Positions 1-9,127 of a stretch of DNA of 64,000 nt are shown in pieces. Each line of letters starts with the position of its first letter. Within the stretch, counting starts at the first letter, position 1. The notes below the pieces were generated by a model. It saw only the letters and a list, made by a program, of their open reading frames with translations, did not search any database and was not told the origin of the DNA. Source of the DNA: an endosymbiont of Escarpia spicata (GTDB taxonomy: Bacteria; Pseudomonadota; Gammaproteobacteria; Chromatiales; Chromatiaceae). The stretch spans positions 496,001-560,000 of the forward strand of contig QFXE01000005.1 of the NCBI GenBank assembly GCA_003349915.1, read 5' to 3'. Made by a program: the position numbers and the translations under genes.

Positions 1-570
1 GAGTGGATCATCACCTATGAGACCTTCCGCGACCTCGGGCTTGCCTTCGCTGCGGCACTGGTGTTGATCTATATCCTGCTGGTATGGGAGTTCGGTAACT
101 TCATCCAGCCGGTGATCATCATGGCGCCGATCCCGCTGACACTGATCGGCATCATCCCCGGACACTGGCTACTGGGCGCAGAGTTCACCGCCACCTCCAT
201 GATCGGATTTATCGCACTGGCCGGTATCGGTGTGCGCAAGTCGATCCTGCTGGTGGACTTCGCCAAGAACGAAGTCCATCGCGGCGTGAGCATCAAAGAG
301 GCGGTAATGATGGCAGGACAGATCCGCATGCGTCCGATCTGGGTAACCGATCTCACCATGATGGCCGGGGCCTTCGCCATCCTGTTCGATCCTATCTTCC
401 AGGGCATGGCAATCTCGCTGCTGTTCGGCCCGATCATCGGCATCCCGATGACGTTGGCGGTCATCCCACTCGGCTGCATATCTGCAGGCAACGCCTTCTG
501 TGCAGTGGATGACCAAGAAGCAACCAGCTGTGATCTGCCGGAAACGGAGGGTTTCGTAGAAAAGGAGTAG
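1..570 (+). CDS. RND efflux transporter, C-terminal fragment
   Basis: The reading frame is open from the first base, so the gene begins upstream of the window; about 189 residues are visible. They match the last transmembrane part of RND inner-membrane pumps: a helix around the stretch with PIPLTLIGIIPGHWLLG, then the conserved GIVVKNSILLVDF-like segment seen here as IGVRKSILLVDFAKN, then the R-M-R-P-I loop and two closing helices. The final 30 residues are hydrophilic and acidic. RND pumps are proton-driven trimers that export drugs, metals or lipids. The fragment is too short to assign a substrate. The next gene is convergent. Confidence 0.85.
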   Translation, partial: EWIITYETFRDLGLAFAAALVLIYILLVWEFGNFIQPVIIMAPIPLTLIGIIPGHWLLGAEFTATSMIGFIALAGIGVRKSILLVDFAKNEVHRGVSIKEAVMMAGQIRMRPIWVTDLTMMAGAFAILFDPIFQGMAISLLFGPIIGIPMTLAVIPLGCISAGNAFCAVDDQEATSCDLPETEGFVEKE

Positions 571-637
571 TTTTCAGATGATGCCGGATCCGCTGCGCTT
601 GATCCAGCCGACGTTCCTGCCGCCTGTCACCATTTAT

Positions 638-2062
638 TTACTCACACATTTTGGAAATCTTACGCGAGCCAGGCACTTGCCGACCCTGCCCCAGGGTGAT
701 CTTCAGCAACGGGGGCGTCACCAACGTCGTCACGATCACCATCAACACCACTGCTGAAAACGTGGCGGAATCGATTACCTTCAGACTAATACCGATGGAT
801 GCAAAGACCAGTCCCACCTCGCCCCTCGGCAGCATGCCGACACCTACCGCCAATCGCTTGCGTCCCTTCTCCAAAACCCCCAACCCGGAGACGATCTTGC
901 CGATTAGGGCAACCAGAATCAGGCCGGTGGAGAGCAGTAACACATGCCAATCGAGGAAGGTTTCCAATTTCACCTGTATCCCCATCAAGACAAAAAATAT
1001 CGGCACCAGAATCGCCTCAAGCGGTGCAAAGAGCTCTTTGATGGAGTATTTGTGGCGCCGGAAATCGCCCCAGGCCTTGAAATGGCTGTCGTGCAGCAGC
1101 AGACCCGCAGCAAAAGCCCCGACAATGGTGGCAAGACCCACCAGATTTGCCAGCCAGGCCAGAGCCATGACGAAGACGAAGGGGATAAAGAGTTTCGCTT
1201 CCAACACATTCAACTGGTACAGAAACTTGATGAGCAGTCGGATGATGTAGGGTCCAAGATAGAGCACGCTGATGATGAAAAGGGTGGCCAACAGCATGAT
1301 GCGGACGATCTCTTCCAGTTCGACACTGCCGGTAACCACCACCCCGGAAACGATGGCCAACATCACCAGACCGAGTATATCGTCCATCACCGCCGCACCA
1401 ACGATAATATGCGCCTCTCCGGAGCGGCTCTGACGCAGATCCTGCAGCACCCGTGCGGTAATGCCGATACTGGTGGCGCCCAGGGTCGCGCCAAGAAACA
1501 TATGCTGTACATGGGGCGCTTCCGGAATCAACATCCAGGTCACCAAAAAACCCAACGCAAAAGGAACCAGGACGCCGATAAAGGCGACCCGCAGGGAGTC
1601 TCCACCCACCGAGCGCAACTCGTCGACACAGGTATCCAGCCCGACATGGAACAGCAGGAATATGACGCCGTAACGTGAGAAGACATCCACCGCCTGAGCG
1701 ACGGCAAGATACTCACTACCGTGGGGGCCACGAAGGATCTGCAGAAAAGATTCTCCAGCCTCAGGCCCCATCAATTTGTTGAGCGCCTCATCAACCGGTA
1801 CGCCGGACAAAATCAGTTTGGACAGCTCGGTACAACCGACTCCCTCTCGCAGAATCGCCATCAGATCGAAACCGAAAAAGTAGAGCAGATTACCCAGCAG
1901 CACGCCCATCACCAGCTCACCGAGCACAGAGGGTTGCTTCAGACGCCGGGCGCCAAAACGCCCGAACAGCGCGGCGACAAGAATCAGGGTGACACCAAAG
2001 ATAACCGGGGCGATGGGGTCGCCATGGGAAACGATAGTGGATACCTCTGTAGCCTGATCCAT
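638..2062 (-). CDS. CPA2-family cation:proton antiporter
   Basis: This 474-residue polytopic membrane protein has the Na+/H+ exchanger fold (KefB/NapA-like). Landmarks are the N-terminal helix pair with LKQPSVLGELVMGVLLG, the FHVGLDT segment, the GATSIGITARVL motif with the following AAVMDDILGLVMLAIV acidic helix (the ion-binding Asp-Asp region), and a C-terminal PRGEVGLVFASIGI helix. No C-terminal RCK/TrkA-N domain is present, so it is a short form. It probably exchanges Na+ or K+ for protons across the inner membrane; the ion cannot be told from sequence. It starts with ATG at 2060-2062 and is transcribed toward the RND fragment. Confidence 0.85.
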   Translation of the reverse strand: MDQATEVSTIVSHGDPIAPVIFGVTLILVAALFGRFGARRLKQPSVLGELVMGVLLGNLLYFFGFDLMAILREGVGCTELSKLILSGVPVDEALNKLMGPEAGESFLQILRGPHGSEYLAVAQAVDVFSRYGVIFLLFHVGLDTCVDELRSVGGDSLRVAFIGVLVPFALGFLVTWMLIPEAPHVQHMFLGATLGATSIGITARVLQDLRQSRSGEAHIIVGAAVMDDILGLVMLAIVSGVVVTGSVELEEIVRIMLLATLFIISVLYLGPYIIRLLIKFLYQLNVLEAKLFIPFVFVMALAWLANLVGLATIVGAFAAGLLLHDSHFKAWGDFRRHKYSIKELFAPLEAILVPIFFVLMGIQVKLETFLDWHVLLLSTGLILVALIGKIVSGLGVLEKGRKRLAVGVGMLPRGEVGLVFASIGISLKVIDSATFSAVVLMVIVTTLVTPPLLKITLGQGRQVPGSRKISKMCE

Positions 2063-2173
2063 GCCCTGTCAACAAAATCCTGTCAGGAAGAAATGTTTAA
2101 TATAATTCTAGTCCGCTTTTCGACAGGATTTGTTTTTTTGGGGTTATGCAGATATTGCTGATGAGTGTAGGCC

Positions 2174-2197
2174 CGATCAAGCGTAGCGGATAGGGCA
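2174..2197. repeat. Short dispersed repeat, copy 1 (CGATCAAGC type)
   Basis: A 24-base segment beginning CGATCAAGCGTAGCGGAT recurs at 27095-27118 with 22 of 24 bases identical. Both copies are intergenic. It lies in the gap between the antiporter and iscX. It may be the remnant of a larger palindromic intergenic element; two copies are too few to define its ends. Confidence 0.4.
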
Positions 2198-2233
2198 CTT
2201 TTGAATTGGCAGGACGCTTGAGCGCCGGTTCCG

Positions 2234-2434
2234 CTACTCCTGCTCCTCGATCCACGCCATCTGAATGGCTTCGAGGATCTTTTCTCCGGAGTGATCCGGG
2301 TCATCATCGAATTCGTCCAAGGCCAAAACCCAATTGTGCAGGTCGACAAAATTGACCGTCTTGGGATCAACCTCGGGATGGGTTTCATCCAATTCGATGG
2401 CAATATCCAGCACATCAATCCATTTCAGACTCAT
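2234..2434 (-). CDS. iscX: IscX, Fe-S cluster assembly accessory protein
   Basis: A small acidic protein of 66 residues that matches IscX (YfhJ) in length and sequence: it starts MSLKWIDVLDIAIELDETHPEVDP, with the helix-turn-helix-like fold and the D-H-W-V segment (here DLHNWVLALDEF). IscX binds IscS and ferrous iron and tunes the rate of cluster assembly in the cytosol. It is the last gene of the isc run, 11 bases after the ferredoxin gene, as in many gammaproteobacteria. Confidence 0.95.
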   Translation of the reverse strand: MSLKWIDVLDIAIELDETHPEVDPKTVNFVDLHNWVLALDEFDDDPDHSGEKILEAIQMAWIEEQE

Positions 2435-2445
2435 GGCATTTCCCC

Positions 2446-2784
2446 TCAGTGGCTCTCGGACACCATGTTGATGGTGTATTTCGGTATCTCTATGACCAGA
2501 TCCTCATCCCCAACCACAGCCTGACAACTCAGGCGTGATTCCGGTTCCAGGCCCCAGGCCTTATCCAGCAGATCATCTTCATCCTCTTCCGCCTCGGTAA
2601 GAGAATCGAAACCTTCACGCAGGATGACGTGGCAGGTGGTGCAGGCGCAGGACTTTTCACAGGCGTGCTCGATCTCGATGCCATTCTGTTGGGCTGCGTC
2701 ACAGATGGTGGTACCCGGCTCGACATCGAACGCAGCCCCTTCCGGGCAGATATCTTCATGGGGCAGGAAAATCAGTTGAGGCAT
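2446..2784 (-). CDS. fdx: ISC-type [2Fe-2S] ferredoxin
   Basis: A 112-residue plant/adrenodoxin-like ferredoxin. The cluster ligands are visible as Cys42, Cys48 and Cys51 in CEKSCACTTC, plus Cys87 in RLSCQ; the extra Cys46 is also found in E. coli Fdx. It gives electrons to sulfur reduction and cluster formation on IscU. It sits between hscA (12 bases upstream) and iscX, the usual operon position. Confidence 0.97.
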   Translation of the reverse strand: MPQLIFLPHEDICPEGAAFDVEPGTTICDAAQQNGIEIEHACEKSCACTTCHVILREGFDSLTEAEEDEDDLLDKAWGLEPESRLSCQAVVGDEDLVIEIPKYTINMVSESH

Positions 2785-2796
2785 CGATTCACTCCT

Positions 2797-4668
2797 TTAT
2801 TCAAATTCGTTGACTTTATGACCGGCCATGGCTTCATGGATACTCTGATTCATACGGCGCTCGACATAAAATCCGCAGGTCTTTTCGATGGCAGAGATGC
2901 CTTCCTTGATGGCATTGATATCCTCTGAACGGGCGATTTCACGCAGTGCCGCCAAGGCAGTATCAACAGTCCGGCGCTCGTCATCGTTGAGCAAACGATC
3001 TCCATCGGTCGCTAATGCCGCCTCCAGCGCCTCGATCACCCTGTCCGCGTCCACCTGCTGTTCCCGCAGATTTCTTGAGTCCATATCATCCTGGGCATGA
3101 TCGATAGAGTCACGCAGCATGGTCTCGATCTCGCCATCAGTGAGTCCGTAGGAGGGTTTGACCTCGATACTCGCTTGCACCCCGCTGCTCTGTTCTTCGG
3201 CGGAGACGCTCAACAGCCCATCCGCATCCACTGCGAAGGTAACCCGGATACGCGCGGCACCTGCCACCATCGGCGGTATGCCACGCAGTTCGAAGCGGGC
3301 CAGAGAGCGGCAATCGCTGATCAGCTCCCGTTCACCCTGCACCACGTGGATGGCCATCGCGGTCTGTCCATCTTTAAAGGTGGTGAACTCTTGGGCGCGC
3401 CCCACCGGAATGGTGGTGTTGCGGGCGATGATCTTTTCCGACAGCCCACCCATGGTCTCCAGACCCAGGGAGAGCGGAATGACATCGAGCAGCAGCATCT
3501 CATCATCGGGTTTGTTGCCCGCCAGGATGTCGGCCTGAATCGCCGCACCCGCTGCAACCACCCGGTCGGGATCTATATCCACCAGGGGTTGAGTACCGAA
3601 CAGATCGCCAACCCGTTCCCGCACCCTGCGCACCCGGGTGGAGCCCCCCACCATCACGACCTCTTTGATCCCGTCGTTCTCAACCCCCGCATCCCGCATG
3701 GCGCGACGGCAGGCGATCAGGGTCTTTTTTATCAGCGGGTCGATCAATGCGTTGAACCGTTCGAGATCGAGTGAACCCTGCCAGCGGGAACCGTCCGGCA
3801 GTTCGATATCAAGAGGTACGGTATCAGCTTCGCTGAGTCCCTCTTTGGCGCTACAGGCGTCCTGCATCAGGCGGCGCAAAGTCATGTGGTCTGCATCATC
3901 CTGGATGCCGGCCTGGATCATAATCCACTCCGCCACGACCTGATCAAAATCGTCTCCACCCAGGGCGGAATCGCCCCCGGTGGACATCACCTCGAAGACG
4001 CCTTTGTTGAGCCGCAGAATCGAAACATCGAAGGTGCCGCCACCCAGGTCATAGATAGCGTGCACGCCCTCGGCACCCTTGTCGAGACCATAGGCCACCG
4101 CTGCTGCGGTCGGCTCATTGAGCAGGCGCAAAACCTTCAGTCCGGCCAGTTTCGCTGCGTCCTTGGTCGCCTGTCGCTGTGCATCGTCGAAATAGGCTGG
4201 CACGGTAATCACCACCCCGGCCAAGTCACCACCGAGCGTCTGCTCGGCACGTTGCGCCAGGGTTTTCAGAATCTCAGCGGAGACCTCCACCGGGGTGACA
4301 TCACCAACAACCGTGCGGATTCGCGGCACTGCTGTCTCAGTCTGAACAAATTCGTAAGGCAGACGGTTGCCGAGACTCTTGATATCCTCGACTCCCCGGC
4401 CGATAAGCCGTTTGGCAGAGGCGATAGTGTTCAACGGATCGGTCACTGCGGCAACGCGGGCCGCCTCACCGACGACTACACCGTTTTCACCAAACTGCAC
4501 CACTGACGGCAGCAGATGACGACCCAACTCGTCCGGCAGCGTCTCCGCTTTGCCGCTGCGCACGCAGGCCACCAGCGAGTTGGTGGTACCCAAGTCGATA
4601 CCTGCCGCCAACTTATGTTGATGCGGGGCCTGAGCCTGACCGGGTTCTGCAATCTGCATCAATGCCAT
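2797..4668 (-). CDS. hscA: HscA, Hsp70-type chaperone for Fe-S cluster transfer
   Basis: A 623-residue Hsp70 homologue of the HscA subfamily. The nucleotide-binding domain shows GIDLGTTN at residues 23-30, the [11 protein letters not shown] segment and the [14 protein letters not shown] phosphate loop; the substrate-binding domain and a short lid follow. HscA uses ATP to bind the LPPVK motif of IscU and promotes release of the cluster to target proteins. It follows hscB by 27 bases and precedes fdx. The short C-terminal tail and position identify it as HscA and not DnaK. Confidence 0.97.
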   Translation of the reverse strand: MALMQIAEPGQAQAPHQHKLAAGIDLGTTNSLVACVRSGKAETLPDELGRHLLPSVVQFGENGVVVGEAARVAAVTDPLNTIASAKRLIGRGVEDIKSLGNRLPYEFVQTETAVPRIRTVVGDVTPVEVSAEILKTLAQRAEQTLGGDLAGVVITVPAYFDDAQRQATKDAAKLAGLKVLRLLNEPTAAAVAYGLDKGAEGVHAIYDLGGGTFDVSILRLNKGVFEVMSTGGDSALGGDDFDQVVAEWIMIQAGIQDDADHMTLRRLMQDACSAKEGLSEADTVPLDIELPDGSRWQGSLDLERFNALIDPLIKKTLIACRRAMRDAGVENDGIKEVVMVGGSTRVRRVRERVGDLFGTQPLVDIDPDRVVAAGAAIQADILAGNKPDDEMLLLDVIPLSLGLETMGGLSEKIIARNTTIPVGRAQEFTTFKDGQTAMAIHVVQGERELISDCRSLARFELRGIPPMVAGAARIRVTFAVDADGLLSVSAEEQSSGVQASIEVKPSYGLTDGEIETMLRDSIDHAQDDMDSRNLREQQVDADRVIEALEAALATDGDRLLNDDERRTVDTALAALREIARSEDINAIKEGISAIEKTCGFYVERRMNQSIHEAMAGHKVNEFE

Positions 4669-4695
4669 AATTCGTACGCTCTATGTAATGACGGA

Positions 4696-5241
4696 TCAGA
4701 GCTCGTCTTCCAGATCCGCCGCCACCGATTCGACTTCGGTGCGCAGTTTCTGCAGAAAACGCATCTTGCGCAGGATCTCCCGCGCGTCTTCCAACTGGTC
4801 TGGGGTAGCGCTCTCAAACTGCACCGCCATCTGCCCGACCAAAGTCTTGATCTGTTTGTTGATTCGGCCACGCAAGTCGAGCACGGCCTCGTAGGGATCG
4901 TCCTGATTTCGTACCCCTTCCAGCTCTTCCCTCAGTTCCATCTGCTGCATCAGGAAGGCCATGTCGCTAGTGGTCTCTTTCTGGGCATCCATTTCGATGC
5001 CATGCATGGTCAACAGATAGGTGGCCCTGGCAATGGGATCCTTGAGGGTTTCAAAGGCTTCGTTGATGCGGCTTGCGCCCTGCAGCGAGAGGAGACGCTC
5101 CTGCTCGGAGGCGTTGGCGTAGCGGTCGGGATGGATGGCCCGCTGCAAGTCCCGATATCGATCGGAGAGTGAATCAGCATCCACGATGAAGCCGACCGGC
5201 AGGCCAAAAAGCTCAAAATAGTTCTTCGAAAAATCCAGCAT
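4696..5241 (-). CDS. hscB: HscB, J-domain co-chaperone
   Basis: A 181-residue protein with an N-terminal J domain (HPD at residues 37-39) and a C-terminal three-helix IscU-binding domain that keeps the MEQLELREEL-like patch (here LMQQMELREELEGV). It delivers IscU to HscA and stimulates its ATPase. The start ATG at 5239-5241 agrees with E. coli HscB, which begins at the matching NYFELFGLP segment. There is no recognisable Shine-Dalgarno sequence: the ATG lies five bases after the T-tract of an intrinsic terminator, which is unusual inside an isc operon. Confidence 0.96.
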   Translation of the reverse strand: MLDFSKNYFELFGLPVGFIVDADSLSDRYRDLQRAIHPDRYANASEQERLLSLQGASRINEAFETLKDPIARATYLLTMHGIEMDAQKETTSDMAFLMQQMELREELEGVRNQDDPYEAVLDLRGRINKQIKTLVGQMAVQFESATPDQLEDAREILRKMRFLQKLRTEVESVAADLEDEL

Positions 5242-5245
5242 ATCG

Positions 5246-5272
5246 AAAAAAACGGCTGTCCGGGGACAGCCG
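5246..5272 (-). terminator. Intrinsic terminator between iscA and hscB
   Basis: Read on the minus strand, an 8-bp GC-rich stem (CGGCTGTC at 5253-5260 against GACAGCCG at 5265-5272) with a four-base loop is followed by seven T residues (5252 to 5246). This is a textbook Rho-independent terminator for transcripts leaving iscA. It ends just before the hscB start codon, so it should reduce read-through from iscRSUA into hscBA-fdx-iscX or mask hscB translation initiation. Confidence 0.75.
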
Positions 5273-5305
5273 ATTTATCACCTGTTGTTACGACCTTGAA
5301 AAACA

Positions 5306-5390
5306 GTAGGTCGTGTTAGCGTAGCGTAACACGACAATAATGGCGCAAATTGTTGGGTTACGGCCAAAAAGACGGCCTAACCCAACCTAC
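5306..5390. repeat. Palindromic element with GTAGG/CCTAC ends
   Basis: An 85-base intergenic element starts GTAGGTCGTGTTAGC and ends GCCTAACCCAACCTAC. It holds two hairpins: GTCGTGTTA paired with TAACACGAC around GCGTAGCG, and GTTGGGTTACGGC paired with GCCTAACCCAAC around a short loop. It widens the iscA-hscB gap to 195 bases. The end motif resembles the GTAGGG/CCCTAC repeat found three times elsewhere in the window, so it may be a related non-autonomous element. Confidence 0.6.
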
Positions 5391-5436
5391 CCAAGAGGTT
5401 GTTGGTGCTTTGTGCTATAAGCCAGTGCCATTTGGG

Positions 5437-5760
5437 TCAGACCTGAAAACTCTCACCACAACCACACTCGCCCTTGGCATTCGGGTTGTTGAACTTGAAA
5501 CCTTCGTTGAGTCCTTCCTTGGTGTAATCGATCTCAGTGCCATCAAGATAGACAAGGCTTTTGGGGTCGATAATGACCTTTACACCCAAGTCTTCGAATA
5601 CCTGGTCATCCTCGTCCAGTTCATCGGCGAACTCCATCTCGTATGCCATACCGGAGCAGCCGGAGGTACGCACCGCCAGGCGGATGCCGATCCCCTTGCC
5701 CCGGTTCGAAAGGAACTGTTGCACATGTTTTGCAGCAGCTTCAGTGATCGTAATCGCCAT
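5437..5760 (-). CDS. iscA: IscA, A-type Fe-S carrier
   Basis: A 107-residue A-type carrier with the three invariant cysteines: Cys35 in RTSGCSG and Cys99 and Cys101 in ECGCG near the C-terminus. It accepts iron or clusters from IscU and passes [4Fe-4S] clusters to apo-proteins. It lies 47 bases after iscU; the following gap to hscB is unusually long and contains a palindromic element and a terminator. Confidence 0.97.
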   Translation of the reverse strand: MAITITEAAAKHVQQFLSNRGKGIGIRLAVRTSGCSGMAYEMEFADELDEDDQVFEDLGVKVIIDPKSLVYLDGTEIDYTKEGLNEGFKFNNPNAKGECGCGESFQV

Positions 5761-5807
5761 TTAACTTCTCCAGAACCGAACCTGTAACTTCGATTCTACA
5801 ACGGATA

Positions 5808-6191
5808 TCAATCTGTATTCTTTTCAGAATAGTCCTGGATCGCCGCCTTGATGGCGTCTTCCGCCAGTACGGAGCAGTGGACCTTGACCGGCGGCAGAGC
5901 CAACTCTTCAGCGATCTCGGAGTTCTTGATCTGCTGCGCCTCTTCCAGGGTCTTGCCCTTCACCCACTCGGTGAGCAGACTGCTGGAGGCGATTGCGGAA
6001 CCGCAGCCGTAGGTTTTGAAACGTGCGTCTTCAATCACACCGTCATCACCCACCTTGATCTGCAGACGCATCACGTCACCACAGGCGGGCGCACCCACCA
6101 TGCCGGTGCCGACACTCTTCTCTTCTTTGTCGAACGCACCTACGTTACGGGGGTTCTCGTAGTGGTCGAGTACTTTATCACTGTATGCCAT
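5808..6191 (-). CDS. iscU: IscU, Fe-S cluster scaffold
   Basis: A 127-residue scaffold protein. The cluster ligands Cys37 (GAPACGD), Cys63 (YGCGSA) and Cys106 (KVHCSVLA) are all present, as is Asp39. The HscA recognition motif LPPVK is at residues 99-103. IscU receives sulfur from IscS and iron, builds a [2Fe-2S] cluster and hands it on with HscA/HscB. It follows iscS by 26 bases. Confidence 0.98.
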   Translation of the reverse strand: MAYSDKVLDHYENPRNVGAFDKEEKSVGTGMVGAPACGDVMRLQIKVGDDGVIEDARFKTYGCGSAIASSSLLTEWVKGKTLEEAQQIKNSEIAEELALPPVKVHCSVLAEDAIKAAIQDYSEKNTD

Positions 6192-6217
6192 AACCTTAAC
6201 CTCTTAAAACTGATCGC

Positions 6218-7432
6218 TCAGTGCGCCGCCCACTGAATCGATTTCAGATCGATACCATCTTTGAACATCTCCCACAAAGGCGAGAGTTCACGCAATCGAT
6301 CGACCTCGGTACGGATCTTCTCTACCGCATAATCCACCTCTTCCGCCGTACTGAAACGGCCGATGGTGAAGCGAATCGAGCTGTGGGCCAATTCATCTTC
6401 CCGCCCCAACGCACGCAGGACGTAGCTGGGTTCGAGACTGGCGGAGGTACAAGCGGAACCGGATGAAACCGCCAGATCCTTCAACGCCATAATCAGGGAT
6501 TCACCTTCGACGAAGGCAAAACTCACATTCAGGTTGCCGGCGACACGCTGTTCTTCATCACCGTTGAGGTAGACCTCTTCCATGTCTTTGAAACCGTCCC
6601 AGAGGCGTTGACGCAGCCCGAGCAGACGTTCGTTTTCTGTCGCCATCTCTTCACCGGCAATATGAAAGGCTTCGCCCATGCCGACGATCTGGTGGGTCGC
6701 CAGTGTACCGGAGCGCATACCGCGCTCATGACCGCCACCGTGCATCTGGGCTTCCAGGCGTACGCGGGGTTTGCGCCGTACGTAGAGGGCACCGATGCCT
6801 TTCGGGCCGTAGATCTTATGTGCTGAGAAGGACATCAGATCCACTTTCAGCGCCGTCAGGTCAATCGGCACCTTACCGGCGCTCTGTGCTGCATCCACAT
6901 GGAAGAGGATCTTGCGTGCGCGGGTCATCTCGCCGATTGCGGCAACATCCTGGATCACACCCACTTCGTTATTGACGTGCATAATGGAGACGAGAATAGT
7001 GTCGTCACGCAGCGCCGCTTCAAGTTTCCCCAAGTCAATCAGACCACTGGGTTCCGGATCGAGATAGGTGATCTCGAATCCTTCACGCTCAAGCTGGCGA
7101 CAGGTATCCAGCACCGCCTTGTGTTCCGTCTTGCAGGTAATAATGTGCTTGCCGAGTTTCTTGTAGAAATGCGCAACACCCTTGATCGCAAGATTATCTG
7201 ATTCGGTGGCACCAGAGGTCCAGACAATCTCTTTCGGATCGGCATTGATCAGATCCGCCACCTGCTTGCGCGCCAAGGTCACTGCATCATCCGCGCTCCA
7301 ACCGAAAGGGTGGGAACGGGATGCAGGGTTGCCGAATTTTCCGTCGGGGGTGAGGTAACCGCACATCAACTCCGCGACGCGGGGATCCACCGGCGTGGTC
7401 GCCGAGTAATCCATATAGATCGGTAGCTTCAT
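6218..7432 (-). CDS. iscS: IscS, cysteine desulfurase
   Basis: A 404-residue PLP enzyme of the class V aminotransferase fold. The PLP lysine is Lys206 in [10 protein letters not shown], and the catalytic persulfide cysteine is Cys328 in [13 protein letters not shown]; the length and the loop mark the IscS and not the SufS type. It releases sulfur from cysteine for cluster assembly, tRNA thiolation and other uses. It is 31 bases downstream of iscR in the same operon. Confidence 0.98.
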   Translation of the reverse strand: MKLPIYMDYSATTPVDPRVAELMCGYLTPDGKFGNPASRSHPFGWSADDAVTLARKQVADLINADPKEIVWTSGATESDNLAIKGVAHFYKKLGKHIITCKTEHKAVLDTCRQLEREGFEITYLDPEPSGLIDLGKLEAALRDDTILVSIMHVNNEVGVIQDVAAIGEMTRARKILFHVDAAQSAGKVPIDLTALKVDLMSFSAHKIYGPKGIGALYVRRKPRVRLEAQMHGGGHERGMRSGTLATHQIVGMGEAFHIAGEEMATENERLLGLRQRLWDGFKDMEEVYLNGDEEQRVAGNLNVSFAFVEGESLIMALKDLAVSSGSACTSASLEPSYVLRALGREDELAHSSIRFTIGRFSTAEEVDYAVEKIRTEVDRLRELSPLWEMFKDGIDLKSIQWAAH

Positions 7433-7463
7433 CTTTTGACTCCAAAAAATCCGCTAATTAGCT

Positions 7464-7958
7464 TCAGGCGTTGGCCCGTGGGGAAACCGAAGTCAGCTCT
7501 GTGATATCGATGTCCGGCGTGTCCGGATGATCCTGCCGGGTCGAAACCTCTCGCACCGCCTGGCGATCCATCAGATCCTGCAGGCTGATCTTATTGAGGT
7601 AGTTGTAAATCTGGTTACTGAGATCCTGCCAAAGATCATGGGTGAGACAGCGTTCGTTATTCTGGCAGTTGTGGGCACCGTGGCAACGGGTGGTATCCAT
7701 GTTCTCATCCACCGCAGTAATCACTTCGCCAATATAGATCTCGCCCGCTTCCCGACCCAGGCTGTAACCGCCACCGGGACCACGAACACTGGAGACCAGG
7801 GCTTTTTTACGCAGCCGCGAGAAGAGTTGCTCAAGATAAGAGAGTGAGATCCCCTGACGCTGGGCAATGTCTGCAAGGGTAATCGGCCCCTTGCCATAGT
7901 GCAGTGCCAAGTCCAACATGGCTGTTACCGCGTAGCGGCCTTTTGTGGTAAGCTTCAC
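7464..7958 (-). CDS. iscR: IscR, Fe-S-sensing Rrf2 transcription factor
   Basis: A 164-residue Rrf2-family regulator. The N-terminal winged helix starts [18 protein letters not shown]; the [2Fe-2S] ligands Cys92, Cys98 and Cys104 and His107 are seen in [17 protein letters not shown]. With a cluster bound, IscR represses its own operon through type 1 sites; the apo form acts on type 2 sites. A type 1-like site overlaps the promoter just upstream. It is the first gene of the isc operon. Confidence 0.98.
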   Translation of the reverse strand: MKLTTKGRYAVTAMLDLALHYGKGPITLADIAQRQGISLSYLEQLFSRLRKKALVSSVRGPGGGYSLGREAGEIYIGEVITAVDENMDTTRCHGAHNCQNNERCLTHDLWQDLSNQIYNYLNKISLQDLMDRQAVREVSTRQDHPDTPDIDITELTSVSPRANA

Positions 7959-7989
7959 TTTATCGGCTCCAAGTATATCCTTGGGCGCT

Positions 7990-8017
7990 AATATACAATC
8001 CCTAGTAAATTAGTCAA
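7990..8017 (-). promoter_or_regulatory. Sigma-70-type promoter of the isc operon
   Basis: On the minus strand a -35 hexamer TTGACT (complement of 8012-8017) and a -10 hexamer TATATT (complement of 7990-7995) are separated by 16 bases. They lie about 30-60 bases upstream of the iscR start codon and overlap the IscR-like operator. Confidence 0.65.
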
Positions 8018-8021
8018 GTAT
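7997..8021 (-). promoter_or_regulatory. IscR type 1 operator
   Basis: Read on the minus strand the 25 bases start ATACTTGACTAATTTA and end CTAGGGATT, matching the published type 1 consensus (ATASYYGACTRWWWYAGTCRRSTAT) in spacing and most positions. The site covers the -35 element and spacer of the isc promoter, so holo-IscR binding should repress the operon, as in E. coli. Confidence 0.75.
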
Positions 8022-8045
8022 TCCCTCCGCGAGCATTGCAAGGTT

Positions 8046-8864
8046 TTAACCCGAATCCTCGTCACCATCCAGCTTTAACAACTCTTCCGCAGTGGAAAAG
8101 ATTTCGCAGGAATCGAGTTCAGGCATGGGTTCATCCGTCTCTTCCAATCCCATGCTTTTCAGCGCCTCACACATGGACTCCATCTTTTTGTCCATAACAT
8201 GCATATGATCGAGCATGCAGTTGATGGCGTGAGCAACCGGATCCGGCGCATCCTTGGTGGCGCCATAAGCATCAAACCCTATCTTCTTGGCAATCGCCTC
8301 GCGATGACCGTTGTCTCCGGTTTTTTCCGGACGGATCAGTCTGCCGGGCACACCAACAGCTGTTGCCCCGGCCGGTACATCTTTCACCACCACGGCATTT
8401 GAGCCGATGCGGGCATCTTCACCAATATCGATAGGGCCCAGCACCTTGGCGCCGGCACCCACCACCACGTTGTTTGCGAGGGTCGGATGGCGCTTGCCCT
8501 TCTGCCAGCTGGTGCCACCGAGCGTCACCCCGTGATAGAGGGTGCAGTCATCGCCAATGACAGCAGTTTCACCGATCACCACACCCATGCCGTGATCAAT
8601 GAAGAAACGGCGGCCAATCCGGGCACCTGGGTGGATCTCTATACCTGTCAGCAACCGGGCAATGTTGGAGAGCATCCTGGCCAGCCATTTCAAGCCAAGA
8701 TTCCAGAGCCCATGGGAGGCCCGATGGAACAGAATCGCATGCACGCCAGGATAGGTAGTGATGATTTCAAATGTCGTTCGAGCAGCAGGATCACGCTCGA
8801 AGACGCTCTGAACATCCTCTCTCCACCTGGATTGTCTGGGGTTCTCTTTGGTTTCCTGCTGCAC
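8046..8864 (-). CDS. cysE: Serine O-acetyltransferase
   Basis: A 272-residue left-handed beta-helix acetyltransferase: hexapeptide repeats from about residue 75 ([28 protein letters not shown]) with the catalytic His-Asp region and the substrate loop GVTLGGTS. It makes O-acetylserine for cysteine synthesis, which feeds IscS next door. The start is GTG at 8862-8864. The C-terminal 90 residues extend beyond the usual short form and are acidic. It lies upstream of iscR on the same strand but outside the IscR-controlled promoter. Confidence 0.93.
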   Translation of the reverse strand: MQQETKENPRQSRWREDVQSVFERDPAARTTFEIITTYPGVHAILFHRASHGLWNLGLKWLARMLSNIARLLTGIEIHPGARIGRRFFIDHGMGVVIGETAVIGDDCTLYHGVTLGGTSWQKGKRHPTLANNVVVGAGAKVLGPIDIGEDARIGSNAVVVKDVPAGATAVGVPGRLIRPEKTGDNGHREAIAKKIGFDAYGATKDAPDPVAHAINCMLDHMHVMDKKMESMCEALKSMGLEETDEPMPELDSCEIFSTAEELLKLDGDEDSG

Positions 8865-9011
8865 AACCTATACCCGACTAAATCAATCAAATATCAATGG
8901 AATAGTGACATGGGGGTGACAGATTATCCATAATACCATGCGAAATACTAGGGTATTGTGTCCACAGGGATTGGAATCTATGCAGAATGTGGTGATATTG
9001 AGCGCAAGGGG

Positions 9012-9089
9012 GTAGGGTGCGCTGCGCGCACCATGATTAGCGTGAATACCATGATTACGGTTTATTTTGGTGCGCATGGCGCACCCTAC
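9012..9089. repeat. Dispersed palindromic repeat GTAGGG/CCCTAC, copy 1
   Basis: A 78-base element opens GTAGGGTGCGCTGCGCGCAC and closes GTGCGCATGGCGCACCCTAC; the ends are imperfect inverted repeats of about 22 bases around an AT-rich centre. Similar copies lie at 11167-11226 and 56501-56577. The homology to copy 3 runs on to TCCTAATT just after the element. It is between trmJ and cysE and has no coding capacity. Confidence 0.8.
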
Positions 9090-9127
9090 ATATCCTAATT
9101 TTATTCTTTGAAAGACTAAGTTTTTGA

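Noticed and set aside
651..1678. Long frames opposite the CPA2 antiporter
   Set aside because: Antisense shadows with low-complexity translations; the minus-strand gene has clear family motifs.
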